A DNA stretch of 64,000 nucleotides, from assembly GCF_004346865.1 (NCBI RefSeq), contig NZ_SMGR01000006.1, positions 56,729 to 120,728 on the forward strand. The letters are read 5' to 3'. The translations under genes were made by a program, and so were the position numbers. This DNA comes from Shimia isoporae (GTDB lineage Bacteria > Pseudomonadota > Alphaproteobacteria > Rhodobacterales > Rhodobacteraceae). This document shows positions 46,232 to 55,815 of this stretch, in pieces (position 1 is the stretch's first letter; the number at the start of each line of letters is the position of its first letter). The notes under the pieces are model-generated. The model was given only the letters and a program-made list of their open reading frames with translations. It made no database searches and was not told where the DNA came from.

Positions 46232-46575
46232 AAAAAAAGAGTGCCCTATCGGCGTTTGCCGCCCTGTCTCAGGAAACACGCCTGGATGTGTTCCGCCTTT
46301 TGATCGAGGCCGGAGACACCGGACTCGTGGCCGGAGATATTGCTGAAACTCTGGATGTGAAACAGAACACCCTGTCGGCGAACCTGTCGGTTTTGCTGAA
46401 CGCTGGGTTGGTCAAGAACCAGCGCGAAGGGCGGGCAATCCGCTACTTTGCAGACACCAACGGGCTTCAGGGGCTGCTTGGGTTTTTATTGCAGGATTGC
46501 TGTGGCGGACGGCCGGAGCTGTGCCAGCCGCTGATCGCGGACTTAACCTGTACAGACAAGGATATCTGCGCATGA
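46228..46575 (+). CDS. arsR: Arsenic-responsive repressor ArsR
   Basis: 115-residue winged-helix repressor. The HTH is [24 protein letters not shown] ([19 protein letters not shown]). The classical ELCVCDL metal site in the recognition helix is absent. Instead there is a C-terminal cluster C91-C92, C99, C108 and C114 ([10 protein letters not shown] ... TCTDKDIC), similar in type to the C-terminal site of Acidithiobacillus and Corynebacterium ArsR. As(III) binding there would release the operator. It overlaps acr3 by 4 nt. Confidence 0.9.
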   Translation: MEKKSALSAFAALSQETRLDVFRLLIEAGDTGLVAGDIAETLDVKQNTLSANLSVLLNAGLVKNQREGRAIRYFADTNGLQGLLGFLLQDCCGGRPELCQPLIADLTCTDKDICA

Positions 46576-47630
46576 GTGACCACGCGCTTCAGGCCGAGGC
46601 CGGACTCGGCACATTCGAACGTTTGCTGTCGCTGTGGGTGGCGATTGCCATTGCGGCGGGGTTGCTGTTCGGCAGCCTGTTCCCGAACATCTTCGGATGG
46701 CTTGCATCGCTTGAGGTTGCCTCGGTCAACCTGCCGGTGGCCGTCCTGATCTGGGCGATGGTCTATCCGATGATGGTGGGCATCGACTTTGGCGCGCTGT
46801 CGGACGTTGGGCGCAAACCCAAGGGGTTGGTGATCACGGTGGTGGTGAACTGGCTGATCAAACCCTTCACCATGGCCGCGCTGGGCGTCTTGTTCTTTGA
46901 ACACATCTTTGCGCCGTGGATCGATCCCCAGACCGCCAGCGAATACCTCGCCGGTGTGATCCTGCTTGGCGCGGCACCTTGCACGGCGATGGTCTTCGTC
47001 TGGTCCAACCTTGTGCGCGGCGACGCCAACTACACTTTGGTGCAGGTCAGCGTGAACGACGTGATCATGGTTTTTGCCTTCGCGCCGATCGTGGCTTTCC
47101 TGCTGGGCGTAACGGATATCACCGTGCCTTGGGAAACCCTGATCCTGTCGGTGGTGCTTTACATCCTTCTGCCGCTGGTCGCGGGCTATATCACGCGCAA
47201 GCGCCTGTTGGGGCAGGGGGGTGAGATCGCGGTTGAGGACTTCCGCAACACCCTGCGCCCCGCCTCCGTGGGTGGCTTGCTGCTAACCGTGGTCCTGCTT
47301 TTTGGCTTTCAGGCACAGGTGATCCTCGGACAACCGCTCAACATTCTTCTCATTGCTGTCCCGCTGCTGATCCAGACATACGGGATATTTTTCATCGCCT
47401 ATGGAGCCGCACGCCTTTGGAAAGTTCCTTTCGAAGTCGCTGCTCCCTGCGCGCTAATCGGCACGTCCAACTTCTTTGAACTCGCTGTCGCGGTAGCCAT
47501 CTCACTCTTCGGGCTTGGCTCAGGGGCCGCTTTGGCCACCGTCGTCGGCGTGCTTGTCGAAGTGCCAGTGATGCTCAGCCTCGTCGCTTTCGCCAACCGC
47601 ACACGCGGCTGGTTCCCCTCTCAATCCTAA
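46572..47630 (+). CDS. arsB: Arsenite efflux transporter ACR3
   Basis: 352-residue, ten-helix membrane carrier of the ACR3 (BART) family that expels As(OH)3. ATG at 46572 overlaps the arsR stop. Family markers are [14 protein letters not shown], the essential cysteine in [20 protein letters not shown], and [20 protein letters not shown]. It is the second gene of the ars operon and is followed 12 nt later by the GAPDH gene. The symbol acr3 is equally used. Confidence 0.94.
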   Translation: MSDHALQAEAGLGTFERLLSLWVAIAIAAGLLFGSLFPNIFGWLASLEVASVNLPVAVLIWAMVYPMMVGIDFGALSDVGRKPKGLVITVVVNWLIKPFTMAALGVLFFEHIFAPWIDPQTASEYLAGVILLGAAPCTAMVFVWSNLVRGDANYTLVQVSVNDVIMVFAFAPIVAFLLGVTDITVPWETLILSVVLYILLPLVAGYITRKRLLGQGGEIAVEDFRNTLRPASVGGLLLTVVLLFGFQAQVILGQPLNILLIAVPLLIQTYGIFFIAYGAARLWKVPFEVAAPCALIGTSNFFELAVAVAISLFGLGSGAALATVVGVLVEVPVMLSLVAFANRTRGWFPSQS

Positions 47631-47642
47631 AGGTTTGTTCCC

Positions 47643-48653
47643 ATGACCAAGATCGCACTCAATGGCCTCGGCCGCATCGGCAAGCTCATCATGCGCAGCT
47701 TCTTTGACCTCGGCATCGAGGCAGAGATCGTGCTGCTGAATGATCCGGTAGGCGACGCCGAACTGCACGCGCACTTGCTGGAGTTTGATACCGTACACGG
47801 CCGCTGGCGCGCTGATTTTGCATTTGATGCGGAAAGCATCACCATTGACGGTCACAAAATGCGCAAAACGGCGGCATGGAACATCGAGGATCTGCCGCTT
47901 GAGGAGCTGGGCGTAGATGTGGTCGTCGACTGTACCGGCGCCTTCAAGACCAACGCCAAACTGCAGCCGTACTTTGATGCGGGTGTCAAAAAGGTGGTGG
48001 TCTCCGCACCGGTGAAAGAAGATGACGTGGCCAATATTGTCTATGGCGTGAACGACGGGATCTATGACGCGGAAGTCCACCGTGTCATCACGGCAGCGTC
48101 TTGCACAACCAACTGCATTGCCCCCGTGGTAAAGGTCATCCGCGAAAAACTCGGCATCGAACAGGCCAGTTTCACCACGATCCATGATGTGACCAACACG
48201 CAAGTGATCGTCGACAAGGCCCACAAGGATCCGCGTCGGGCGCGTTCCGCCCTCAACAGCCTGATCCCCACCACCACAGGTTCCGCCAAGGCGATCATCC
48301 AGATCTTCCCGGATATGGAAGGCAAGATCGATGGCACGGCGGTGCGTGTGCCGCTCCTGAATGCCTCTTTGACCGACATCGTGTTTGACGTCAGCCGCGA
48401 CACCACAGTCGAAGAGGTCAACGGATTTTTCGCAGAAGCGGCGGCCGGCGAATTGGACGGCATCCTGGGCTTTGAAACCCGCCCACTTGTGTCATGCGAT
48501 TTCACCAATGATGACCGCTCCACCATTGTTGATGCACTGTCCACGCGCGTTATCAACGGCCGTCACGTGAAAATCTATGCATGGTATGACAACGAGTGGG
48601 GGTATGCCTTCCGTCTTGCGGATGTGACGCGGATGGTGCTTGCCAGTTTGTAA
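47643..48653 (+). CDS. ArsJ-associated glyceraldehyde-3-phosphate dehydrogenase
   Basis: 336-residue GAPDH. Rossmann motif LNGLGRIGKLIMRSFF, catalytic Cys in AASCTTNCIAPVVKVI, and C-terminal YDNEWGYAFRLADVTRM. In ars operons this enzyme uses arsenate in place of phosphate to make 1-arseno-3-phosphoglycerate, which ArsJ exports before it hydrolyses (established for the arsJ/gapdh pair of Pseudomonas). Its place directly between acr3 and arsJ supports that role over glycolysis. Confidence 0.93.
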   Translation: MTKIALNGLGRIGKLIMRSFFDLGIEAEIVLLNDPVGDAELHAHLLEFDTVHGRWRADFAFDAESITIDGHKMRKTAAWNIEDLPLEELGVDVVVDCTGAFKTNAKLQPYFDAGVKKVVVSAPVKEDDVANIVYGVNDGIYDAEVHRVITAASCTTNCIAPVVKVIREKLGIEQASFTTIHDVTNTQVIVDKAHKDPRRARSALNSLIPTTTGSAKAIIQIFPDMEGKIDGTAVRVPLLNASLTDIVFDVSRDTTVEEVNGFFAEAAAGELDGILGFETRPLVSCDFTNDDRSTIVDALSTRVINGRHVKIYAWYDNEWGYAFRLADVTRMVLASL

Positions 48654-48701
48654 ACAACTCCGGCTCGTGCCTCTGGCACGGGCCATACCCGAGTGATCTT
48701 G

Positions 48702-49958
48702 ATGACCGACGCCCAGACAAAGAAGCCAGACGGCCTCGCCGCCTACATCACCGTCACCGCCGCCTACTGGGCTTTCATGCTCACCGACGGCGCGTTGCGT
48801 ATGCTCGTTCTGTTGCACTTCAACCAACTCGGGTTTTCACCGATTCAGTTGGCGTATCTGTTCCTTTTGTACGAAGTCATGGGCATCGTCACCAACCTTT
48901 CGGCCGGATGGATTGCGGCGCGGTTTGGACTGACCTCCACACTCTATGCCGGTTTGACGATTCAAATCTTGGCTCTTGTCGCGCTTGCCCAACTCGACCC
49001 GGCATGGGGTGTGACCGCATCAGTGATATTCGTGATGTGCGTGCAGGGCGCCTCAGGCGTGGCCAAGGACCTTTCCAAGATGTCCTCTAAATCCGCAGTG
49101 AAATTGCTGGCGCCAAAAGACGGTGGCGGCCTTTTCCGGTGGGTCGCAATCCTTACCGGGTCTAAAAACGCTGTCAAAGGCTGTGGGTTCTTTCTGGGTG
49201 CGGCCCTGTTGGCAGTCTGGGGTTTTCAAGCCTCGGTATGGGGCATGGCAATCATTCTTGTAGTCATCCTGGCCGGTGTCGTTGCCTTCATGCCCTCGGG
49301 CCTGCCCCAAGGGTCCAAATCGGCAAAGTTCAGTCAGGTCTTTTCCAAGGACAGGAATGTGAACCGTCTAAGCCTCGCGCGCATGTTCCTGTTTGGGGCG
49401 CGCGACGTCTGGTTCGTGGTCGGTATTCCTGTTTATTTTAACGCCGTTTTGTCCGATGGCACCGCTGAAGGCCGGCGTGAGGCGTTCTTTATCATCGGCA
49501 TTTTCATGGCGGTCTGGATCATCTTGTACGGAGCGGTGCAGGGCAACGCACCGCGTATCCTCAAAGCCGCGAATGCGACAACGCCTGAAATTGTACAAAA
49601 GGCAATCAACTGGGTGGGCTACCTGACGCTGATCCCATTGGCGCTGACGGCGGCCGTGCTTCTGTTTGAAACTTCCTACTCACTCACCGCGATCCTGATC
49701 GTCGGCTTGCTTGTGTTCGGCTTTGTCTTTGCGGTGAATTCGTCCGTGCACAGCTACCTGATCCTCGCCTTCACATCGGACGAGCGTGTTACGATGGATG
49801 TGGGATTTTACTACATGTCCAACGCGGCAGGCCGTCTTTTAGGGACATTGCTGTCTGGGCTAAGCTATCAGCTTGGCGGTCTGTCTCTTTGTCTGTTCAC
49901 GGCGGCGCTCATGGCGGCGCTAAGTTGGCTGGCCGCCAGACGCCTTAAGCAAGACTAG
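48702..49958 (+). CDS. arsJ: Organoarsenical efflux MFS transporter ArsJ
   Basis: 418-residue major facilitator with about 12 hydrophobic segments. ATG at 48702; a GTG at 48693 is less likely. It begins MTDAQTKKPDGLAAYITVTA and contains FLLYEVMGIVTNLSAGWIAA and MSNAAGRLLGTLLSGLSYQL. It exports the 1-arseno-3-phosphoglycerate made by the upstream GAPDH. It is the last gene of the operon, which therefore handles both As(III) and As(V). No arsenate reductase gene is present here. Confidence 0.92.
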   Translation: MTDAQTKKPDGLAAYITVTAAYWAFMLTDGALRMLVLLHFNQLGFSPIQLAYLFLLYEVMGIVTNLSAGWIAARFGLTSTLYAGLTIQILALVALAQLDPAWGVTASVIFVMCVQGASGVAKDLSKMSSKSAVKLLAPKDGGGLFRWVAILTGSKNAVKGCGFFLGAALLAVWGFQASVWGMAIILVVILAGVVAFMPSGLPQGSKSAKFSQVFSKDRNVNRLSLARMFLFGARDVWFVVGIPVYFNAVLSDGTAEGRREAFFIIGIFMAVWIILYGAVQGNAPRILKAANATTPEIVQKAINWVGYLTLIPLALTAAVLLFETSYSLTAILIVGLLVFGFVFAVNSSVHSYLILAFTSDERVTMDVGFYYMSNAAGRLLGTLLSGLSYQLGGLSLCLFTAALMAALSWLAARRLKQD

Positions 49959-49979
49959 AGCCCGGGCTATTCAGCTGGA

Positions 49980-51638
49980 TCAAACTGGGTCCGCGTCAGG
50001 ATGCAGCGCGGTGTTCAGCCACTCCAGCTCGTTCGGTAGAGCCAGACGATTGATGGAAACCGATGGCAGTTTGGGCAAATTGTCCGCCGCTTCCCGCGCC
50101 ACCTTAAGGCCTGTTTCATCACCAGCTTTGCTGCATGTCAGGGCTTTCAACAGCTGCAGGCCACGGTCCATGGGGCGCAGGTCAGCCGCTTCCAAGGCGG
50201 CCACGCGGGCAGCCTCGAATTCTCCGGCGCCAAGAAGAACGCGCGCATTGAAGCTAAGCCGGTTCACCCGGAACGGATCCTCGCTGCCCATTTCCTCATA
50301 AATGGTCAAGGCATCCAGCGCGCCTTCATAGTTGCCTTCCAGGAAGGATTTCTGCGCAATCAGGTCAACGATTCCAATAAAGTTCGGATTGATCTCGCGG
50401 CTGCGGGCAATGTCACTGGCCGCACCTTCGAGATCCCGCAGAACCTTCAGGCGATAAGCCCCGCGTGCCCAGAAAACAAAGTCACTTGTAGGACATTCCT
50501 CGATGGCGACATCAAGGTCTCTTCCCAACTGAGCCAGAACCTCGGGGTCTTCCTCGGCGAAATTGACGCTCCAGAGGTTGAGACGACTTTGCGCCCGCAT
50601 TGCAAGCGACATGCCGTCACCGGGGCTGAGTTGCACGGCGCGATCAAGCGCTTCAAGTCCCTGTGACCAGCTTTCAAGGTTCTGCTTGAAGAACATGGTT
50701 GCAGCACGCGCGCGCAACTCGGAAACGCTCAACTGATTGACGCTAAGATGCGCCAGACGATCGCCGTCACGTGAAATCGTCTGAATGCGTACATCGCCCT
50801 CAAGTCGGGGCATCAACTCGTCAACAAAAGCGAAAGGATCACTCGGGTCCCCTTCATAGGTGCCGGTCCAAAGCGTTTGCATGTCCTCGCGCAAGATCAG
50901 CGACAACGAAAATCGTGCCCGCGATCCGGCCACCCGTAAACGTCCGCGCACAAGATAGTCGGTTGGCGTATTTTCCAAACTGTCCGCGTCTACGGTCATG
51001 ACACCCGTGCGCTTCATCGACAAAAGAACCAGACCATCGTGCAAATCCTGAGCGATGGCGGCATTGTCAGGTGTTTCCGGTGCCGCAGCAAACGGCTCGA
51101 ACCCGACGGATGGCAACTGGCCTTTGTCCGGTGCTGTTGTCAGATTGGCAGGGCGCCATTGATACAGGCGGATTGGCGTGGCGATGTTTTTGAGATTGAA
51201 AACGCCCGCGTCGTTGAGCTCCTGTTGGCGATCTTCGGAAAGTTGCCGGAACAGGTCTTCGGAGAACATCGCGCCGCCCGGAGGTGCTTCGGTTTCGATC
51301 CTTTGGGCGATATTCACTCCGTTTCCATAGAAATCGGCTTCGTCTTCGACGATCTCACCGATGTGGCAACCGATACGCAGCTTGATCACATCGTGCTCCG
51401 CAAGATTGCTCTGCACCTCTTCGGCGCAATCCAACGCTTCCTCAACGCTTGGGAACGACAAAATCCAACCGTCGCCCATGCGTTTGAGAACTTCGCCGCC
51501 GTGATCTTTTGCAACCGGCTCAAGGTGCGTTTTGCGCAACTCTTGAACCGAGGCCACGGCTAGGGCTTCATTCTCGCCCATAAGGGCAGAATACCCCACC
51601 AAATCCGCACACATCAAAGTGGTCAATCGCCGGCGCAT
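49980..51638 (-). CDS. Class III adenylate/guanylate cyclase with TPR-like C-terminus
   Basis: 552 residues. The start MRRRLTTLMCADLVGYSALM follows AGGGAAG; the longer reading from 51791 is not supported. Residues 1-170 form the cyclase homology domain with the metal aspartates D12 (CADLVGYS) and D56 (RMGDGWIL), and the transition-state region NGVNIAQRIE. The middle carries a TolB-like segment (DYLVRGRLRVAGSRARFSLS), then TPR-like helices to the end. The product nucleotide is not certain, cAMP being commoner. A cNMP-binding domain protein is encoded 9 kb away (60596-63670). Confidence 0.88.
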   Translation of the reverse strand: MRRRLTTLMCADLVGYSALMGENEALAVASVQELRKTHLEPVAKDHGGEVLKRMGDGWILSFPSVEEALDCAEEVQSNLAEHDVIKLRIGCHIGEIVEDEADFYGNGVNIAQRIETEAPPGGAMFSEDLFRQLSEDRQQELNDAGVFNLKNIATPIRLYQWRPANLTTAPDKGQLPSVGFEPFAAAPETPDNAAIAQDLHDGLVLLSMKRTGVMTVDADSLENTPTDYLVRGRLRVAGSRARFSLSLILREDMQTLWTGTYEGDPSDPFAFVDELMPRLEGDVRIQTISRDGDRLAHLSVNQLSVSELRARAATMFFKQNLESWSQGLEALDRAVQLSPGDGMSLAMRAQSRLNLWSVNFAEEDPEVLAQLGRDLDVAIEECPTSDFVFWARGAYRLKVLRDLEGAASDIARSREINPNFIGIVDLIAQKSFLEGNYEGALDALTIYEEMGSEDPFRVNRLSFNARVLLGAGEFEAARVAALEAADLRPMDRGLQLLKALTCSKAGDETGLKVAREAADNLPKLPSVSINRLALPNELEWLNTALHPDADPV

Positions 51639-51658
51639 GAATGTCTTCCCTGACAATG

Positions 51659-51677
51659 GGCCCGCCTGACGCGGGCC
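51659..51677 (-). terminator. Hairpin between the 325-residue protein gene and the cyclase gene
   Basis: GGCCCGC-CTGAC-GCGGGCC forms a 7-bp stem in the 137-nt spacer on the minus strand. It has no T-run and overlaps the cyclase leader, so its role could be attenuation. Confidence 0.35.
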
Positions 51678-51775
51678 TCCCTCAAACCTCGCCCAGAATC
51701 TTGGGTCGGGCAAGGCAACCTTCAAGAGGTTCGCGCGAATAAAGTGAACTGATCTGTTCAGTTTGCCGTGAGGCG

Positions 51776-52753
51776 CTAAGCAGCTCGCCACGCGTCAACG
51801 TCGTCCAGAACGTCCAGAGCGCAGCTTATTGCTTTCACCACAGCTTTTGCCACTTTGCTTGCCCCCGCTCCGGCCCATTCAAGCGCTGCAATCGCGATGT
51901 CCACCAGAGCTCTGGCAATTGCACGCCAGTTTGAAAAGATCATCTTTATGAGAGCTTTCAGGAGCGCCCAGCCTTTGTTCGCCAGCCATTTCAATGTAGC
52001 CAGTAGGCCAGACGCAAAGGCCTTGGCCGCTTGGGCAAACGCTTCTGCCTTGCTCGCGCCTCGCGCATCACCGGCCAATTTGTCGCCCAGCGCGCTCTTG
52101 TAAATTTTATAGGCTTCTTCGAACTTGGAGAAGAACGCTTCCGCGTCATCAAGCCATTTTTTTACATTGCCCAAGCTTTCGGCGAGATCCTTTGCCCATT
52201 TCTTGTTCTTCGCGATTGGTATGTCGAGCAAGGCAAAAGCCAGCGCAATCACATCGAGGCACAGGCGGATCAGGGCAACCATTTTGTCGAGTTTCTTCTT
52301 TTTTGCCATCATCGCCGGCATTTCCAAACGGACCTCTCCGTCGATCAACAGTTCGACCATGTCACCGTTGGTGACCAATACAAACGCATCCGACAGTCCC
52401 GCGTTCTCGGCATCGAATTTGGCTGTGGCGTCCTCGATTGTGGGCAGTGTGCGATAGTCATCGGCGATTTCGTCAAACAGCGCTGCAGGATCGACAGAAG
52501 TGTCGCTTTCTCCCATCAGGGCGGAGAACTCGTCCTCAAGCAATCCTCCATTCACCACAGCATCGCGCACTGCAGCGATGGCTGTTTCTCGATCTGCGCC
52601 GGTTTCGAGAAGGGCTGCGAAAGGGGTTTCGCTGTCAGCAGAACGCGGCGCAGGGGCGTCGTCCATTATTTGCTTGAGTGTGTCTTCGGAAATGTAGTCG
52701 GGATCAATAGAAACGCCGGAAAATTCCGGTGCGTTCAGCGTAACAAGGGCCAT
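51776..52753 (-). CDS. Hypothetical protein with C-terminal hydrophobic/amphipathic helices
   Basis: 325 residues, not recognised. AGGTGG precedes the ATG. Residues 1-150 are acidic and soluble in character (MALVTLNAPEFSGVSIDPDY; LVTNGDMVELLIDGEVRLEM). A lysine run MAKKKKLDKMV introduces a hydrophobic helix near residues 160-185 (IRLCLDVIALAFALLDIPIA). The last 100 residues are Ala, Lys and Trp-rich helices (LLATLKWLANKGWALLKALI; IAALEWAGAGASKVAKAVVK) like membrane-active peptides. There is no signal peptide. A pore-forming or membrane-inserting protein is conceivable but not shown. Confidence 0.65.
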   Translation of the reverse strand: MALVTLNAPEFSGVSIDPDYISEDTLKQIMDDAPAPRSADSETPFAALLETGADRETAIAAVRDAVVNGGLLEDEFSALMGESDTSVDPAALFDEIADDYRTLPTIEDATAKFDAENAGLSDAFVLVTNGDMVELLIDGEVRLEMPAMMAKKKKLDKMVALIRLCLDVIALAFALLDIPIAKNKKWAKDLAESLGNVKKWLDDAEAFFSKFEEAYKIYKSALGDKLAGDARGASKAEAFAQAAKAFASGLLATLKWLANKGWALLKALIKMIFSNWRAIARALVDIAIAALEWAGAGASKVAKAVVKAISCALDVLDDVDAWRAA

Positions 52754-52855
52754 AACGCCACCTCAAAAAATACAGAAACAATGCGTCTGCATAGCACAAA
52801 GTACAGCGCCACGCGACCACGCGCTTCCGAGCGATTTTTTGATGGACGGGCCTGC

Positions 52856-53101
52856 TTAGTTCGCTGAGGCCAGCGTTACAGGCGCGGTCGAGACTTGGGA
52901 CGGTGCCGCCAAAGCCTGTGTCCGCGTGCTTGTCTCAGTGTTGAGATAGGATATGCCCAATCCTGCCAACAAGGTCAGCAGCGCAAGATTGCGCGCGATT
53001 TCTTTCGGAACATCCGCGAAATACCCCTTGGGCTCATCCCTGTGGTTGCGAAAATCCAGTCCTTGGCGCCCAGTGGCTGGCGCCTTTCCCCATAGTGCCA
53101 T
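52856..53101 (-). CDS. Small single-pass membrane protein
   Basis: 81 residues from ATG 53101 (MALWGKAPATGRQGLDFRNH); a longer start at 53131 is possible. One transmembrane helix (NLALLTLLAGLGISYLNTE) separates a basic cytoplasmic N-terminus with DEPKGYFADVPKEIARN from a Ser/Thr/Ala-rich tail. No family recognised. It lies divergent from lepA. Confidence 0.55.
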   Translation of the reverse strand: MALWGKAPATGRQGLDFRNHRDEPKGYFADVPKEIARNLALLTLLAGLGISYLNTETSTRTQALAAPSQVSTAPVTLASAN

Positions 53102-53278
53102 TCGACCCTCCCCAGCGGTCATGGCCCCCACTAAACCTGATTCTCCAACAGTTTTGTGAATTTTCTACTGATTTGTGCCGGTCCATTGCGGCATGCAAAT
53201 GCCGATGCCTATCAATTCATCATCCGGAAGCGTCAACCTGCCTTGACCACATGGGCTTTTCTGCGCATATCCCGATCC

Positions 53279-55078
53279 ATGACCGATCTGTCCAAAATCC
53301 GCAATTTCTCCATCGTGGCGCACATTGACCACGGCAAATCCACGCTTGCTGACCGCCTCATCCAGGAGACGGGCACGGTGGAAGACCGTGACATGAAGGA
53401 ACAGCTGCTCGACAGCATGGATATCGAGCGCGAACGTGGCATCACGATCAAGGCCAACACCGTGCGCATCGACTACAAGGCCGATGATGGCGAGACCTAT
53501 GTCCTGAACCTCATCGACACCCCCGGTCACGTCGATTTTGCCTATGAAGTCTCCCGCTCGATGAAAGCGGTCGAAGGCTCGCTTCTGGTTGTGGACAGCA
53601 CACAGGGCGTCGAGGCGCAGACCCTCGCCAACGTGTATCAGGCGATCGAAGCAGATCATGAGCTGGTGCCGGTTCTCAACAAGATCGACCTGCCGGCCTC
53701 TGATTGTGACCGCGTGGCAGAGCAGATCGAAGACGTCATCGGCATCGACGCAACCGGCGCCATTCAGGTGTCGGCGAAAACGGGGCAGGGCATTCACGAC
53801 ACGCTCGAAGCCATCGTCAGGGAATTGCCGGCACCTACCGGCAACATCGACGCCCCGCTAAAGGCTATGCTGGTGGACAGCTGGTATGACGCCTATCTCG
53901 GCGTGATCGTTCTGGTCCGGATCATGGACGGCACGCTCAAAAAAGGCCAACGCGTCAAATTCATGTCCAATGGCACGTTGCACAACGTCGACCGTGTGGG
54001 CGTTTTCCGTCCGGAGATGCAGATGGTCGACAGCCTGGGCCCCGGCGAGATCGGCTTCCTGACCGCCTCGATCAAGCAAGTGCGCGACACGCGTGTCGGT
54101 GACACCATCACCAACGACCGTCACGGCACCGAAGAAGCCCTGCCGGGCTTTAAGCCTGCGCAGCCGGTGGTCTTCTGTGGCCTTTTCCCTGTGGACTCCG
54201 CGGAATTCGAAGACCTGCGCGACGCCATCGACAAGCTGGCCCTCAACGACGCGTCGTTCTCCTTTGAAATGGAAACATCTGCGGCGCTGGGCTTCGGCTT
54301 CCGCTGTGGTTTCCTCGGTCTTCTCCACCTCGAAGTGATCCGTGACCGCATCGAGCGTGAATACAACATCGAGCTGATCACCACCGCGCCCAGCGTGATC
54401 TACCACGTCTTCATGAAAGACGGCGAGATGATCGAGCTGCACAACCCCGCCGACATGCCCGACATGTCCAAGGTTGACCACCTCGAAGAGCCGCGCATCA
54501 AGGCCACCATCCTTGTGCCCGACGAATACCTCGGCGACGTGCTGAAACTCTGCCAGGACCGTCGCGGCATTCAGCTGGACCTGACCTATGCCGGTTCCCG
54601 CGCCATGTGCGTCTATGACCTGCCGCTCAACGAAGTGGTCTTTGACTTCTACGACCGTCTGAAATCGGTGACCAAGGGCTACGCATCCTTTGACTATCAG
54701 ATGGAAGACTACCGCGAAGACAACCTTGTGAAGATGTCGGTGCTGGTAAACGACGAGCCGGTGGATGCGCTCTCGATGATGGTGCACCGCGACCGTGCCG
54801 AACAGCGTGGCCGCGCGATGTGTGAAAAGCTCAAGACGCTCATCCCGCGCCACATGTTTAAAATCCCGATCCAGGCGGCGATTGGCGGCAAGGTGATTGC
54901 CCGCGAAACGCTCTCGGCGCTGCGCAAGGACGTTACCGCGAAATGCTATGGCGGCGACGCCACGCGGAAACGGAAACTGCTGGACAAGCAGAAGGCTGGT
55001 AAGAAGAAGATGCGCCAGTTCGGTAAGGTGGATATTCCTCAGGAAGCGTTTATCAGCGCCTTGAAAATGGACGACTAA
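53279..55078 (+). CDS. lepA: Elongation factor 4 (LepA)
   Basis: 599-residue ribosomal GTPase that back-translocates stalled ribosomes. The ATG at 53279 gives [20 protein letters not shown] and exactly the E. coli length; the frame is open further upstream but not conserved. G motifs: AHIDHGKST (P-loop), [32 protein letters not shown]. The LepA-specific C-terminal domain ends [21 protein letters not shown] strong terminator follows. Confidence 0.97.
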   Translation: MTDLSKIRNFSIVAHIDHGKSTLADRLIQETGTVEDRDMKEQLLDSMDIERERGITIKANTVRIDYKADDGETYVLNLIDTPGHVDFAYEVSRSMKAVEGSLLVVDSTQGVEAQTLANVYQAIEADHELVPVLNKIDLPASDCDRVAEQIEDVIGIDATGAIQVSAKTGQGIHDTLEAIVRELPAPTGNIDAPLKAMLVDSWYDAYLGVIVLVRIMDGTLKKGQRVKFMSNGTLHNVDRVGVFRPEMQMVDSLGPGEIGFLTASIKQVRDTRVGDTITNDRHGTEEALPGFKPAQPVVFCGLFPVDSAEFEDLRDAIDKLALNDASFSFEMETSAALGFGFRCGFLGLLHLEVIRDRIEREYNIELITTAPSVIYHVFMKDGEMIELHNPADMPDMSKVDHLEEPRIKATILVPDEYLGDVLKLCQDRRGIQLDLTYAGSRAMCVYDLPLNEVVFDFYDRLKSVTKGYASFDYQMEDYREDNLVKMSVLVNDEPVDALSMMVHRDRAEQRGRAMCEKLKTLIPRHMFKIPIQAAIGGKVIARETLSALRKDVTAKCYGGDATRKRKLLDKQKAGKKKMRQFGKVDIPQEAFISALKMDD

Positions 55079-55182
55079 AAGTCGGCCATTTTACAAGGCC
55101 AGCGGGCGAAAGCTTTTTGGCAAAGCCAAAACTCGTGCCCGCCCCAGCACTTAAGGCGCACAACACTTGCCCCAAAACACCC

Positions 55183-55207
55183 AAAGGCCGCTCCTCGAGC
55201 GGCCTTT
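55183..55207 (+). terminator. Intrinsic terminator of lepA
   Basis: AAAGGCCGCTC-CTC-GAGCGGCCTTT, an 11-bp perfect stem with a 3-nt loop, followed by CTTATT, about 105 nt after the lepA stop. Confidence 0.85.
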
Positions 55208-55231
55208 CTTATTGCGCCACCGCAACGGCAC

Positions 55232-55597
55232 ATGCATCGTGCCCGTATGTCTAAACAAAGCAAATCCCTGATCTACGACCTTGTGCGTCTCGCCGAACAA
55301 GAAGGCCGCGGTAGCCCTGCCTTTGCTACTGTTCAGGACAACCCTGACTGCCATTCGGCAGTGATGGCATCGCTGGAAACCCACGTAGATGGCGCTCTGA
55401 GTGGCTTGGATCACAGCGATGTCTTTCTCTGGCATCTCGCCAAATCCTGCGATTTCTGGGCTCCACTGCTGAAATTGGCCGACTTTGCCGAGATCGCCTA
55501 CCAACTTCGCGGGGCGGACGTACTGCGGGGGCAGGGCGGCAAACAGTGGCGGGACGGTGTGAATTTCCAAGACCTGCCATGGTGGCCGTCTGCCTAA
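55232..55597 (+). CDS. Hypothetical protein
   Basis: 121 residues (or 116 from ATG 55247, MSKQSKSLIYDLVRLAEQEG). Mostly helical, with two cysteines and a tryptophan-rich end (GKQWRDGVNFQDLPWWPSA). No clear ribosome site and no family recognised. It starts 24 nt after the lepA terminator. Its stop codon sits inside a 9-bp repeat (AACGTTAAG) that recurs at 56606-56614. Confidence 0.55.
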   Translation: MHRARMSKQSKSLIYDLVRLAEQEGRGSPAFATVQDNPDCHSAVMASLETHVDGALSGLDHSDVFLWHLAKSCDFWAPLLKLADFAEIAYQLRGADVLRGQGGKQWRDGVNFQDLPWWPSA

Positions 55598-55603
55598 CGT
55601 TAA

Positions 55604-55730
55604 GGATCGCGCCCGACCCCGAGGGCGGCTCTCCGGTTTGCGTTTCGCTATCCGAAAATCCCCAGCGTTGCGATTTGCTGCGCCGTTGCAAAATCGCACC
55701 CGCCCTGGGGGGCGGGGTCGGGCGCGATCC
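55604..55730. repeat. Large nested inverted repeat
   Basis: GGATCGCGCCCGACCCC (55604-55620) is perfectly complementary to GGGGTCGGGCGCGATCC (55714-55730). Inside lie GGGCGG/CCGCCC and TGCGATTTGC/GCAAAATCGCA pairings, so the whole 127 nt could fold into one long branched stem. It immediately follows the first AACGTTAAG. It covers most of the 218-nt gap before the next gene. Confidence 0.75.
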
Positions 55731-55745
55731 GGATCAGAGATCCGG
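55729..55745. repeat. Hairpin CCGGATC-AGA-GATCCGG
   Basis: A perfect 7-bp stem with a 3-nt loop abutting the long inverted repeat, 70 nt upstream of the GIY-YIG-like gene. Confidence 0.6.
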
Positions 55746-55815
55746 TTAACAGCATTTTTGCCAATCCCACTTAGTTTGTGGGCGAGAAAAAATGGGCAAA
55801 TCACTGGAATAGACA

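Noticed and set aside
47643..48653. Housekeeping glycolytic gapA
   Set aside because: The gene sits between acr3 and arsJ in the same direction with a 12-nt gap, the established arrangement of the arsenate-specific GAPDH.
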